NCBI GenBank assembly: GCA_017619375.1
Contig: JAFZSL010000054.1
Location: 1 to 64,000 of the forward strand
Length of the DNA: 64,000 bases
From: Prevotella sp.
GTDB taxonomy: Bacteria > Bacteroidota > Bacteroidia > Bacteroidales > Bacteroidaceae
Direction: 5' to 3'
The position numbers and the translations under genes are program-made. Of this stretch, positions 50,147 through 59,700 are shown in pieces. The number at the start of each line of letters is the position of its first letter. Position 1 is the first letter of the stretch. The notes below the pieces were generated by a model. That model made no database searches, was not told where the DNA came from, and saw only the letters and a program-made list of their open reading frames with translations.

Positions 50147-52060
50147 TCATTCTATGACCAATCGCCTGTTCTTCGGGTATTTCACGCGATATTGCACCAG
50201 AAGGTCCTTTTGCTCGTTGGGCTGGAGGTTGATGTTCCAGGTGACGATGCCTTTTTCCTTGTCGAGGTTGCCGCCGCTCAACTCCTCCGTCGTCACGGTG
50301 ATGCCCGAGTTCTGGGAAACGGGAATCTGGTCCTTGAGTATCATGTTGATGGCCTCGTTGCGGGTGTTCTTCAAGGTGATGCGCCATGTCATGGTCTGTT
50401 CCTGGTGTGAGGCGAGCAGTTTGCGTGTGGACTTGTCGGCCACCTTGGTGCGTTGTATGCGTATGCCGTTGTCACGTCCGAGGGAGAAGTGCAGGGTGTC
50501 ACTGGGCACGTTGGGGTCGATGATGGTCTTTCCCACGAAAGAATTGTCGAAATAGATGTTGGCCTCGCCTTCAAGGAGGCTGTAGCTGGTCCATCCTGTG
50601 GCATCTGCCACGAGGAAGGCTTCCTTGTCAGCCCTGGGCACACCCACGTATTGATAGGCGGCGGGCAATTGGTAACGGGCAATTTCCGTGACGGTTACCT
50701 TGCCATTGGAAAGTAGTGTAAGTGGTTGTTTGATGTCGAACTCATAGCCGAACTGTGCCTTTTGCTCCTCCACTTGCATAATCTCGCTTTCATCGAGTTT
50801 CAGTTCTTCATCTTTTTTTATTATAGGTGCTGTAAATTTTTGACTTCGTCTTGATGAAGAGTTGGAGACACTCAACCCTGCGACTCTACCTTGAAGGGCA
50901 TCTTCCACTTCATATCCGACGACTGTGACTTCGTTCAATGCGACGTTGTCCTCTTTCATCTTGACGTTCAGCGTAGGACCTGTCACTCGCAGCGTTTGTT
51001 GGACATACCCGATATAGGTAAAGCGCAACTGCTTGTTGTCCTTGGGCAATGTGATGGAGTAGTGGCCTTCAAAATCGGTTACCGTGCCGAGTTTTGTTCC
51101 CACGACAGTCACCGTGGCGCCAATGATCGGATCTCCCATCTCGTCCGTCACTACACCTGAAACACCGTTGTCGTTGTCGCTTTGGTCATAACGAGGTGCT
51201 TGACGGCCATAGTCGAGCCAGTAGGTGCGTAGTTCGGGAGCGATATTCGAGCGGTTGGGGTTGGCGGAGGAGAGTGTCACTGGTACCTTGTCCCATTTTT
51301 CCTTGGTATTTTGGAAGACATTGGCCTTGTAGGAGAGTTGCAGGGGGTGCGAGGTGCTTTCCGACCTTACGTCGTAGGTGGGATACCACCCGGCGTTCTT
51401 CACATAATAGGAGAAATCGAACTCCGCCCGACATGCCTGTGGAACTTCCACTTTAACGTCCACTTCTGTGACGGTGGTGAGCTTCAGATGGGCGATGGAG
51501 TCGGCGGTTTTGTCCAATCGTAGCATTTCCTCGGTGGCTTTCTCTATCTCCTCGTCGATGGAGATGATTTTCTTCTTCAAGGCGAGGAGTTCCTGGGAAT
51601 AGTAGTCGTTGAGTTCCTTGATGCCGGCAAGCGGGGTGACGGCGGTGCGGTTGCCCACGGAGCAGTTGGTCTTCACCATCTCCAGTTGCGACTCCACCAC
51701 TTCACGCTGGGCTTTCAGTTGGTGTATCTTGTCGTCAGCGGCTTTCACTTTTTTCTGTGCATCTTTCCAAGTTTGTATTTGCTTTGCGCTGTCCGGGTGG
51801 GCTTTGCGGTAGTTCACCCCGATGACGGTCAATTTACCATGAGCCCTCAACTGCAAACTTTTCGTGTCTGCATAGGGCGACAGTCCGGTGAAGGTGATGA
51901 CTTGTTCGCCTGCCGTGAGGTTGAGTGACATTGACCGCTCCACTTGGGCACCATTGGTGAAAACAGTAACGTGCTTGATAGGGGGCTCGTGCTTGTCGTC
52001 TGCATGGACGGCAATGCCCGCAAGCAGGAATGAAATGATGATAATAAGTCTTGTCTTCAT
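50147..52060 (-). CDS. DUF4139-family exported protein with a SusC-like N-terminal insert
   Basis: 637 residues, signal peptide ending near GIAVHA. N-terminal DUF4140-like part (about 28-125, KHVTVFTNGAQVERSMSLNL) and a coiled coil (about 95-200) precede the DUF4139 beta domain, which starts near 215 (FDFSYYVKNAGWYPTYDVR). The domain is split: about 298-400 is a complete carboxypeptidase-regulatory-like unit (GVSGVVTDEMGDPIIGATVT ... LRFTYIGYVQQ) followed by NEVTVVGYE and LQGRVAGLSVS. That is the same order as the start of SusC proteins (TonB-box-like motif and first plug residues). DUF4139 then resumes to the end (WRITLKNTRNEAINMILKDQ). Function unknown. It has its own -7 box upstream. Confidence 0.8.
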   Translation of the reverse strand: MKTRLIIIISFLLAGIAVHADDKHEPPIKHVTVFTNGAQVERSMSLNLTAGEQVITFTGLSPYADTKSLQLRAHGKLTVIGVNYRKAHPDSAKQIQTWKDAQKKVKAADDKIHQLKAQREVVESQLEMVKTNCSVGNRTAVTPLAGIKELNDYYSQELLALKKKIISIDEEIEKATEEMLRLDKTADSIAHLKLTTVTEVDVKVEVPQACRAEFDFSYYVKNAGWYPTYDVRSESTSHPLQLSYKANVFQNTKEKWDKVPVTLSSANPNRSNIAPELRTYWLDYGRQAPRYDQSDNDNGVSGVVTDEMGDPIIGATVTVVGTKLGTVTDFEGHYSITLPKDNKQLRFTYIGYVQQTLRVTGPTLNVKMKEDNVALNEVTVVGYEVEDALQGRVAGLSVSNSSSRRSQKFTAPIIKKDEELKLDESEIMQVEEQKAQFGYEFDIKQPLTLLSNGKVTVTEIARYQLPAAYQYVGVPRADKEAFLVADATGWTSYSLLEGEANIYFDNSFVGKTIIDPNVPSDTLHFSLGRDNGIRIQRTKVADKSTRKLLASHQEQTMTWRITLKNTRNEAINMILKDQIPVSQNSGITVTTEELSGGNLDKEKGIVTWNINLQPNEQKDLLVQYRVKYPKNRRLVIE

Positions 52061-52094
52061 AATGAATGGTTTTTATTGCGTCTCTTTTTCTTTG

Positions 52095-52102
52095 CAAAAA
52101 TA
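52095..52102 (-). promoter_or_regulatory. -7 box of the DUF4139 gene
   Basis: The minus strand reads TATTTTTG then CAAAG, 34 nt before the start codon. Confidence 0.5.
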
Positions 52103-52176
52103 TAAAATGAGGGGTGAAGTGCAAAACAAAACGCAAAGATTTAGTTTTCTTTCACGAATACATTATTATAGGGCCT

Positions 52177-53307
52177 TTAGGCCTTCTGCTCTTCCATTTT
52201 TTTGCTCTTGATGAGTTTGATGATGAGGTTGGAGGTTTTCTTTCCCACGACGTTGCTTCCTGAAGCCACAATGACGGGGATGGTGACGAGGGCGTCTTTC
52301 ATCGCCTGCCATTTCACCGCCCGTTTGTTCTTGATGCCTGTCAGGGCCTGTTCGCCTTGCTGTAGGTATGTGCGGGTGATGTATCCTATGCGGAGTGTCA
52401 TCAGCGCGTTCACCGTGCCGTCAAGGGCGGAGCCCACCACGACACCCGGAATCTTTATACGCCGCAGGATGGAATATACCGACAATCCCTCGCTGTTGGT
52501 CAACTGTTCGTCGAAACCGACATCATCCGGGTCTATGCCCGCTGTTGCGCCTTCCATGGCATCCACGTCGGCGGCGTCGCTTGCGGCATCTGTCCCGCTG
52601 TCGTGGAGGTCTCCAAAGTCGAAGGGTGCGATTGCACTTGTTTTTGTTAAAGCCTCCGACATTGCGTAAGTGATCAATGCAGTGGTCAGGATGTCACGGT
52701 AGATTTTGAACATCTGGCGGTTGTTGGGACGGAAGCCGGAGGCCAGCACCAAACTTTCTATCATCTTGTAATTGAGCCACATTACACTGATGGTGTCGAA
52801 TCGGCTGTTCTGTGAGATGGCGGAGATCATGAAGACGGTTTTCGCCCATTCCTTGATTTGCCCGTTGATGCCGAGGACGCCATGGGCCTTGTCGCCGTCA
52901 TATCGCAGGGTCATTTCCTGTCGGAGGACCTCTAGCAATTGAGAGCGGCTTCCAGAGGCGTGTAGCAGGCTGGTTTCCAATGTCTTTTGGTGCTCCTTCC
53001 TCTTTTGAGTGTCTTCGATGAAGTCGCAATGTTCCACAAGTCTCTGTCCATAGTCTCTGAGTTGTTCCTCACTGGCCTCCTCGTCAACGGACAGTGCAGG
53101 AAAGGCTGGACTGCGGTGTACACGCCAGACTGGAAGGAGGATGTAATAGGAGAAGATGCCGAGCAAAAGAGCATAAAACACCCATTCCAACCACCACAGG
53201 TGGGTGATACTGGCGATTTTCTCACCGATGATGATGATGTTGCCCGACACCATCAAGGCCAGGATGCCGAGAAAGATGCAGGCGATGATGATCAAGTTGC
53301 GTCTCAT
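52177..53307 (-). CDS. Membrane partner of the dynamin-like GTPase (DUF697/YcjF-like)
   Basis: 376 residues. Two adjacent membrane spans at the N-terminus (about 4-27 and 36-60), a coil-like region (about 75-130), then a C-terminal helical domain (about 140-370). The last includes glycine-rich hydrophobic helices (IPGVVVGSALDGTVNALMTL, then TIPVIVASGSNVVGKKTSNL) of the kind seen in DUF697/YcjF proteins, and an acidic stretch (about 235-265). Its start overlaps the GTPase stop by 4 nt, so the two are made together. The likely role is to place the GTPase at the inner membrane. Confidence 0.7.
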   Translation of the reverse strand: MRRNLIIIACIFLGILALMVSGNIIIIGEKIASITHLWWLEWVFYALLLGIFSYYILLPVWRVHRSPAFPALSVDEEASEEQLRDYGQRLVEHCDFIEDTQKRKEHQKTLETSLLHASGSRSQLLEVLRQEMTLRYDGDKAHGVLGINGQIKEWAKTVFMISAISQNSRFDTISVMWLNYKMIESLVLASGFRPNNRQMFKIYRDILTTALITYAMSEALTKTSAIAPFDFGDLHDSGTDAASDAADVDAMEGATAGIDPDDVGFDEQLTNSEGLSVYSILRRIKIPGVVVGSALDGTVNALMTLRIGYITRTYLQQGEQALTGIKNKRAVKWQAMKDALVTIPVIVASGSNVVGKKTSNLIIKLIKSKKMEEQKA

Positions 53308-55190
53308 ATCTGGTCTCTGGTTTTGATAAGTTCTTGTTTTAGTTTTTCCAGCTGTCCGCTCTCTGCATCAAAGGCTTCCTTGTCGGCGATGATGCTCCCA
53401 AGGATAGTGTCGCGGCTTTGCTGCCAATATTCCTTGCAGAGAGTGGCGTATGTTTGCGAAACCTCCTCCATGAGTTGGTTGACTTGGTCAAGCAGAGGCC
53501 GCAGGGCGCCTCCTTCCTTCTCCAAGTATCCTTCAAGATTTTGGGCGTCGCCAGGCTGTGAGCCGGCAAGTCGCTCTGCCGCCTTGTTGATATATCCCAC
53601 CACGTCTTCTGCGGAGTGGCCGCCAAAACGGGCGAACAGCAGTGGGAACATGGGTTTGCGTGGGATGAGCAGTTCAAAGTCTATCCCTGGGGACAAGGAG
53701 ATGTCGGGAATATCGTTGACTGGCTGCCGGTTGACAGTGATGGGCAGCGGCTGCGAATGACACCGTATGGCGGTTTCCTTGATGTCTCCGATGCGCTTTT
53801 TGCATTCCAGGAACAGCCCTTCTTCGATGTGGCTCAAGGATAGGCTTCTGTCGAAAGAGGCGGTGATGCTTTTCTCGCAATCTTCCACGAAGTTCATGAC
53901 AATTCTTCTCGCTTCGCTGTTGCTCTTGTGGTTGTTGTCTGTCTCCACCAGCATGATGCGGCTTTTGGCCTCATTGCGGATGATTTGCTTCAACGATGCA
54001 AAATCGGCTTTCATAAGTTGGTGTTCGGAGAGGTCCCCTGAAGAGGCTTCTGTCTTGGCAAACTCATTGACGACGCTTTGGTATCGCTCCGTCAGTTGGG
54101 CGCGATGCGCCAACTCGTCGTCGATGGCGGCCATGCATTTGTCTATCTGTTGACGGGTCCTTCCCAGGCAGACGCTCAGACGCATGGCGTCACGGCAGTT
54201 GATGACCCTGTCGTAGAGGATGTCTTCAAGTTTCTCATATTCCTCCACTTCGCGCTGGAGGGCAGGCGTTTCCAGGTAGGCTTGTTTGCGGCCGTCCTCT
54301 ACTTTCCCCAGGTTGATGCAGAAACATTGGTCTTCATCGATGTGGAAGCCTTGCTTGCGTATTTCCTTGATGGCGATTCCTTTCTGGATGGCGACGGCGG
54401 CGGCACGTTCTTCCTCCGAGCGCCACCATGAAGAGTCGAACACGTTGTGTATCAGACACACCGGCACGTCTTTGTTGTTGTCGGACAACATCTTGAGGAA
54501 CTGCCACGACACCTTTGATATGGCGGAATTTGAACTCTGCACGAAGATGATGAGGTCGGCGCGCTGGGCGATGGTGTCATAGACCGGATTGTCTATGTTG
54601 GCGTGTTCACCGTCGAATCCGGGCATGTCGATGATGAACACATCCTTTTTCATCAATTTTCCGCCCGGTGTGGTGATGGAGGTCACCAGCGTCGAGGAGG
54701 TGAGGCTATCATCCAGGTTCAATTCCACCTTGTTCTTGATGTTCTCAGGTGTCAGCGCGTGTTCCGACTTGGTGATGCCGACCAACTCTCCTTCTTTCTC
54801 AATGCCACGGATGCAGTCGATGATGGCGTCTATCTGCTCAGTGTGGTTCGAGGCATCCTCGCTGGTGAACACCGTGATTTTGCATTCCTCACCTTCACGC
54901 CGTTGGGAGATGATGGAAGGGCGGACGGTGCATTCCAGGAAATGTGTCGGGCTGACATAGGCATTGGCGATGAGGTTGACCAAAGTGCTTTTGCCTGACT
55001 TCACTGGACCAACCACCAAGACGATGAAAGAACCGTTCTCATACTCTTTGCTGCGGTTCTCCGTCTTTGACAACTGAGCAGCGATGGCCGGACAACTGCC
55101 TTCCATCGACTTGTATTGTTCCACAAGCAGCGAAATCCTTCGGTTGGTTATCGCGCATTTGTTGATCAACAACTTGTCTTCTGTAGTCAT
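53304..55190 (-). CDS. Dynamin-superfamily GTPase
   Basis: 628 residues, cytoplasmic. P-loop GPVKSGKS (61-68), Thr-containing switch I region near 88, switch II DMPGFDGE (188-195) and an HNVFD segment (248-252) at the position of the (N/T)KxD motif, lacking the Lys. Then a long helical stalk (about 330-620) with coil-like stretches. This is the layout of bacterial dynamin-like proteins, which remodel or guard membranes. It shares a 4-nt overlap with a DUF697-like membrane protein. A -7 box TAATTTTG lies 37 nt upstream on the minus strand. Confidence 0.82.
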   Translation of the reverse strand: MTTEDKLLINKCAITNRRISLLVEQYKSMEGSCPAIAAQLSKTENRSKEYENGSFIVLVVGPVKSGKSTLVNLIANAYVSPTHFLECTVRPSIISQRREGEECKITVFTSEDASNHTEQIDAIIDCIRGIEKEGELVGITKSEHALTPENIKNKVELNLDDSLTSSTLVTSITTPGGKLMKKDVFIIDMPGFDGEHANIDNPVYDTIAQRADLIIFVQSSNSAISKVSWQFLKMLSDNNKDVPVCLIHNVFDSSWWRSEEERAAAVAIQKGIAIKEIRKQGFHIDEDQCFCINLGKVEDGRKQAYLETPALQREVEEYEKLEDILYDRVINCRDAMRLSVCLGRTRQQIDKCMAAIDDELAHRAQLTERYQSVVNEFAKTEASSGDLSEHQLMKADFASLKQIIRNEAKSRIMLVETDNNHKSNSEARRIVMNFVEDCEKSITASFDRSLSLSHIEEGLFLECKKRIGDIKETAIRCHSQPLPITVNRQPVNDIPDISLSPGIDFELLIPRKPMFPLLFARFGGHSAEDVVGYINKAAERLAGSQPGDAQNLEGYLEKEGGALRPLLDQVNQLMEEVSQTYATLCKEYWQQSRDTILGSIIADKEAFDAESGQLEKLKQELIKTRDQI

Positions 55191-55226
55191 GATGGCTTTG
55201 TTTTGTTCTTTTTACTTTGGTGGAGC

Positions 55227-55234
55227 CAAAATTA
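55227..55234 (-). promoter_or_regulatory. -7 box of the dynamin-like operon
   Basis: The minus strand reads TAATTTTG then GCTC, 37 nt before the GTPase start. Confidence 0.5.
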
Positions 55235-55339
55235 TATAAAAAAGCGCATTTATGAACTTGATGAAGACACAATTTAAGTTTTTTTTGTGGTAAGGCAAAA
55301 AAATGGCTCTTTTACACTGCTATGTTTGATTTTTTTCCT

Positions 55340-55347
55340 TATATTTG
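55340..55347 (+). promoter_or_regulatory. -7 box overlapping the start of the YiiX-like gene
   Basis: TATATTTG ends only 6 nt before the ATG at 55354. Transcription should begin at or within a base or two of the start codon, giving a leaderless or nearly leaderless mRNA. Confidence 0.5.
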
Positions 55348-55353
55348 CAACGG

Positions 55354-55992
55354 ATGAAAACAACTCCTCTGCGTCTCGCTATTTTTTGCCTTGCAGCCAT
55401 TCTGGTGACTGTCACCATGGTTGGTGCATGTTCCGATAACGTTGCTCCGAGGTGCATCTTGCCTGCAGATTGCATTTTGCAAACCGGCGACGTGGTGTTC
55501 AGACGAGGAAGTGGTGTGACCAGCCGCACCGTTATCGCACTTGACCAAAAGGGCGAATATTCCCACGTGGGCATCGTGGTGGATTCCGCTGGGGTGAAGA
55601 TGGTGGTGCATGCCGTTCCTGGCGAACCTGACTTCGAAGGTGATCCCGACCGTGTGAAGATGGACACCCCGGAAACATTCTTCTCCTCTGTTTATGCACA
55701 ATTGGGGGAGGTGTGCCGGCCAAAGGACTCCTTGTCGGCTGTCAGGGCGGCGGAGGAGGCGTTGAAGGTGTATCGCCGCCATACGCTCTTCGACCATGAC
55801 TATGATGACAGCGATACCACACGCATGTATTGCACGGAATTGGTGGTGCACGCCTTCCGCAAGGCAGGGGTGGAACTGGTGGGAAAGGAGAGGCATCGGG
55901 TGAATGTTCCCATATTGGAGGTGGAATGCATGTTCCCCTCTGACTTGTTGGACTCAGATTACTTGGAATCTGTTACAGGCAAGTTCCATTGA
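55354..55992 (+). CDS. YiiX-type NlpC/P60-superfamily lipoprotein (permuted papain-like)
   Basis: 212 residues from MKTTPLRLAI; lipobox TMVGAC with Cys26. The permuted papain-like core shows GDVVFRRG, then SHVGIV (catalytic His71) and MYCTELVVHAF (catalytic Cys160), in the His-before-Cys order typical of YiiX/YebB-like proteins. These cleave or transfer peptide or lipid amides at the cell envelope; the substrate is open. The in-frame TTG at 55345 lies inside the promoter and is not used. The -7 box placement implies a leaderless transcript. Confidence 0.82.
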   Translation: MKTTPLRLAIFCLAAILVTVTMVGACSDNVAPRCILPADCILQTGDVVFRRGSGVTSRTVIALDQKGEYSHVGIVVDSAGVKMVVHAVPGEPDFEGDPDRVKMDTPETFFSSVYAQLGEVCRPKDSLSAVRAAEEALKVYRRHTLFDHDYDDSDTTRMYCTELVVHAFRKAGVELVGKERHRVNVPILEVECMFPSDLLDSDYLESVTGKFH

Positions 55993-56039
55993 TGGTGATG
56001 AAATAATCATATATGTTTAACCAATAAAGAATTACGAAA

Positions 56040-56426
56040 ATGAAAAAAATGATGTGGATGGCATGCTTGGTCATGCTGACAATGTTGTTCGTGGGCTGCA
56101 AGAAAGGCAGCGAAACCCAAAAGGTGGCTGAGAAGTATATGGAACTCAACCAGAAAGAGGATGTCGATGGCATGTTCGACATAATGTATTTTGAGAAACA
56201 GTCAACCAAGGAGAGCATGAAGGCGATGGTGAAAGAGAAAATTGCCAATAAGCCTGAGCAATTCAAGAAAATCAAGAGCTATGAGTTTGTCGATGAGACC
56301 CTGGACGAGGACAAGGGCACTGCAGTCGTGAATTTCAAGGTCGTATACGTAAACGACAGCACCGCGAACAATACTGTGAAACTGAAGAAGGTTGATGACA
56401 AGTGGTTGGTCGACTCAGGGAAATAA
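56040..56426 (+). CDS. Small DUF4878-like lipoprotein
   Basis: 128 residues, lipobox MLFVGC (Cys20). The mature part follows the DUF4878 pattern (NTF2-like): KVAEKYMELNQKEDVDGMFD, then IKSYEFVDETLDEDKGTAVV and VKLKKVDDKWLVDSGK. Function unknown. It is 47 nt after the YiiX-like gene, likely co-transcribed, and ends at a strong terminator. Confidence 0.75.
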   Translation: MKKMMWMACLVMLTMLFVGCKKGSETQKVAEKYMELNQKEDVDGMFDIMYFEKQSTKESMKAMVKEKIANKPEQFKKIKSYEFVDETLDEDKGTAVVNFKVVYVNDSTANNTVKLKKVDDKWLVDSGK

Positions 56427-56451
56427 GTTCCAGTAGTTTGTTCAATGATAT

Positions 56452-56476
56452 AAGGGGGCTTCTGCCCCCTTTTATT
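56452..56476 (+). terminator. Terminator after the DUF4878-like gene
   Basis: Stem AAGGGGGC/GCCCCCTT with TTCT loop, then TTATT. Confidence 0.85.
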
Positions 56477-56738
56477 ATGATAACATCAATATTCAAATTG
56501 TTCCGTTTTTCTCTTTAATTGTTTTGTTCTTTACCAAATGTCTAGTTTGTTTCTAAAATAGTAGTATTTATGCTCAAAAACAGTTAAATTTGCATTTTAA
56601 TACCACTTGTAGAAAGTACCGCGTCGGTCGCGTTAAATGGTATATTCATTCCCGTATCAATGGCATTTAGGAAATATGGTGACCAAATTGAAAAGTCACC
56701 TTCTGGAATTGAAAGATTAACATCAAAATATGACATTT
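56477..56738. other. Intergenic stretch with the promoter of the giant gene
   Basis: Holds a -7 box TAAATTTG (56585-56592, followed by CATT); no good -33. A leader of about 145 nt would follow. No gene seen. Confidence 0.4.
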
Positions 56739-59700
56739 ATGAAGAAAATGTATCACGAACATTTACGGGTCGGATGGTTTGCCCTGTTGCTCACCATCTT
56801 GGCCACTGCTTTGCCCGGCGGCATCCATGCTGAGAACTGGGTCGGACAGCCCGGAAATTTCACCATCCGGCAAGAGGCGGAAGGAGTGTTGAGATTCGAA
56901 CTTCCAGTCTATGACCAGGAAGGCTCCGACACCTGGATTACTTCTGGAAAGATTTTCTTTGAAGGACCAGGTGTGTCGAAAAGTCAGTTTATCGAATGGT
57001 ATGCCCATAACTACAACAATGACATACCTTCCGGCCAGAAATATACAAACACCCGTGTCAATTTGCAGGTTGATGGAACTGCTACGGTGATACGTTCAGA
57101 GAATTCCTCGTATCCCGATAGCGACATCGAACTGAACAAAGGTGCTGAAAATTACTTCAACACATGGCGTTATGCACAAACTGAGCACATGGTCTTGGTG
57201 CTCAACTGGAAGGTGCCACTTGAGTTGAGGGGAAAGACGCTGACCTTTTCTTTCGACGTGAAAGGCAAGGGAAATGGAAATTATCAAAACATCTATACCA
57301 TCAACGTACCGCAGAAGACCATCGACATGATGGCTGCACCCACGGTGATGAAACCCATGGTGACACAGGCCATGGTGATGGAGGATGCTGAGTACCAAGG
57401 CTATCTTGTTGTGCCATGGATGATCCCCGTAGATTCCTCAAAAGTCACCAAAGTGTGGTATAAATACAAGAATGGCAATGGTAACTACAGGACACAGGAT
57501 TTGGAAACCAACTCCTCCGGCTTTGCCAAATTGTATCCTGACGATGCCTACCGAGAGTTCCAGATCATCTGTGATTACATTGACACCGAAGGCAACCAGA
57601 TGACTGGTATTGCAAGCGACCCCGAAGACATCTCCATGATACACAGGGCGGAAGATTTCAAGGCCAAGGCGAAGAATGATGCAAAGGCCACCGTCAACAT
57701 TTCATGGAATGTGAAAGAGACGGAATATGAAGACTTCATGGAAGGAGATGTGTTCCAAATACAAAGGTCGATGACCGGCAGGGATGAAGACTTTGTGGAC
57801 TTGGGCTTCGAAATGTACGAGCAAGGGAAGGGACAATACGCTTATGTTGACTCCACGCTTGTTGAAGCACTTCGGACCTACAATATCGACCAAGCAACAG
57901 GAAAGGTCGATGTGTCCTACCGCATCCGACGTGGCGTTTCCAGCCTTTGGGGCTGGGAATGGGGGAGGGCTTACAACCCCACGGTGGCCAAGGCAAGCCT
58001 GGAAGGCCAGCGACCTATCAAACTGATGGAGGTGAGTGACGCTTCCACCAATTGGGTTAGCAAGGATGATCACACCATATATGTCAAATGGCAATATGTT
58101 TCCAATGACAAGTATGACCTTGTGTGGGACGACAGGGCGGAATTCGAATTGTCCGTGTTGATGTACAACCGGGATAATGAGTTGGTCGATTCCATCATCT
58201 ATGATATTTCTGATAGTGAAAAGGCGGCCAAGAGAATCAACCTCACCTTGCCTCGCTCATGCGTCACCTACAAGCTCTTTTTCCACACCAAGAAAGGACA
58301 GTCGCCCATTCCTTATGAGGGTTTTGTACCCGTGGCTTCGGCAGAGGATTGGGAAGTCGTGGCCAAGAGAGTGCTCAATGGTGAAAAAGCCGTCAAGGTT
58401 TCGCTTGTCTCGAACATCCAGTTGCCTGAGAATTTCACGCCTTTAGGAAAGGATTTTTATACTCCTTTCGAAGGAACAATCAATGGCAATGGATTCACCA
58501 TCACCATTGATGCACAAAAGCCGCTGATCACCTATGCCAACAACATCACCGTGCAAAACCTCATCATCGACGGACGTTTCACCTGCATGAGGGGCTCGGC
58601 GTTGGCCAAAGAGATTTATAACAGTGAGATAAAGAATTGTGTCGTAAAGGTGGATTTCACCAATGAGAATCCTTTCTTTTCTTCAACTTATGAACCTAGT
58701 TCCCTCTCTGTGTTCTCCATGGAATCGTATGATGTGAAATATAGCAACTGCCTTTTCACGGGAAAGATTCCAGATGTCTATTACTGGTATGGCTTTGATG
58801 CAAAACCAAACTCCAAAACCAGTTTCCACAGTTGTGTGAATGCACCGGAAGAGTGCAATGCAGGACCAAGCAATTTTGACTTCTATCAATATGGAAGTGT
58901 CTATAATTTGACAATGGAGAATTGCTTCTATTCCTCCACATCACAGATGAACCATCAGGACGCTTCAGAACTGCCTGAAAACGTGAACGTGCTCTTAAGT
59001 TTCCTGGGTAAAGACTGGATGGAATGCGCCGAGCAACCGGGCGTCAAACCCATCATGACCCTGTCAAGGAACATGGATGGTACTTCATACGAGGTTTTCA
59101 ACTGGGACAATGATAAATTCTACTTCGAATCTTCTGGCAAGGTGTTGAAGAACTCCCTTGTCGCCCAGACCCGTCATAGCAGTGTCTATCTCACTTGGGA
59201 TACCGACGGTGGCCCCATAGACTATTTCCAGGTCATGCGTCGTGAGAAGAACAGTAAATCATGGACCATAGTGGAACCCAACCTTGCCGAGATGTCCTAT
59301 GAAGACACATCCGTGTCGCCCATTATCGATTATATATATAAGGTGCGCTCCGCTGTTGACTGCGAGGGCACACACTATGAAGAGACCGATTCGGTGCCAG
59401 GTGCCTGCAAGCATGTCGGAAAAGTGGAAGGATACCTGCGTTACATGGATGGAACCGCCGTTTCCGAAATGGAAGTCATTGTCCAACGTGGCGGACAGAC
59501 GGTGGCGCATACCTACACTGACATCAACGGACACTATGTGATTGATGACATTCCATACGATGGACAACCTTCAATCACCTACACCATCGCTCCCATCAGC
59601 AACCCGCAGATACATGGTTCGGTCACATTTGAGAAAGGCTCATACCAAGTCACCTTCAACGAAAAGTCCAACTATACCGAAGTGCCAGACTTCGTAGTCA

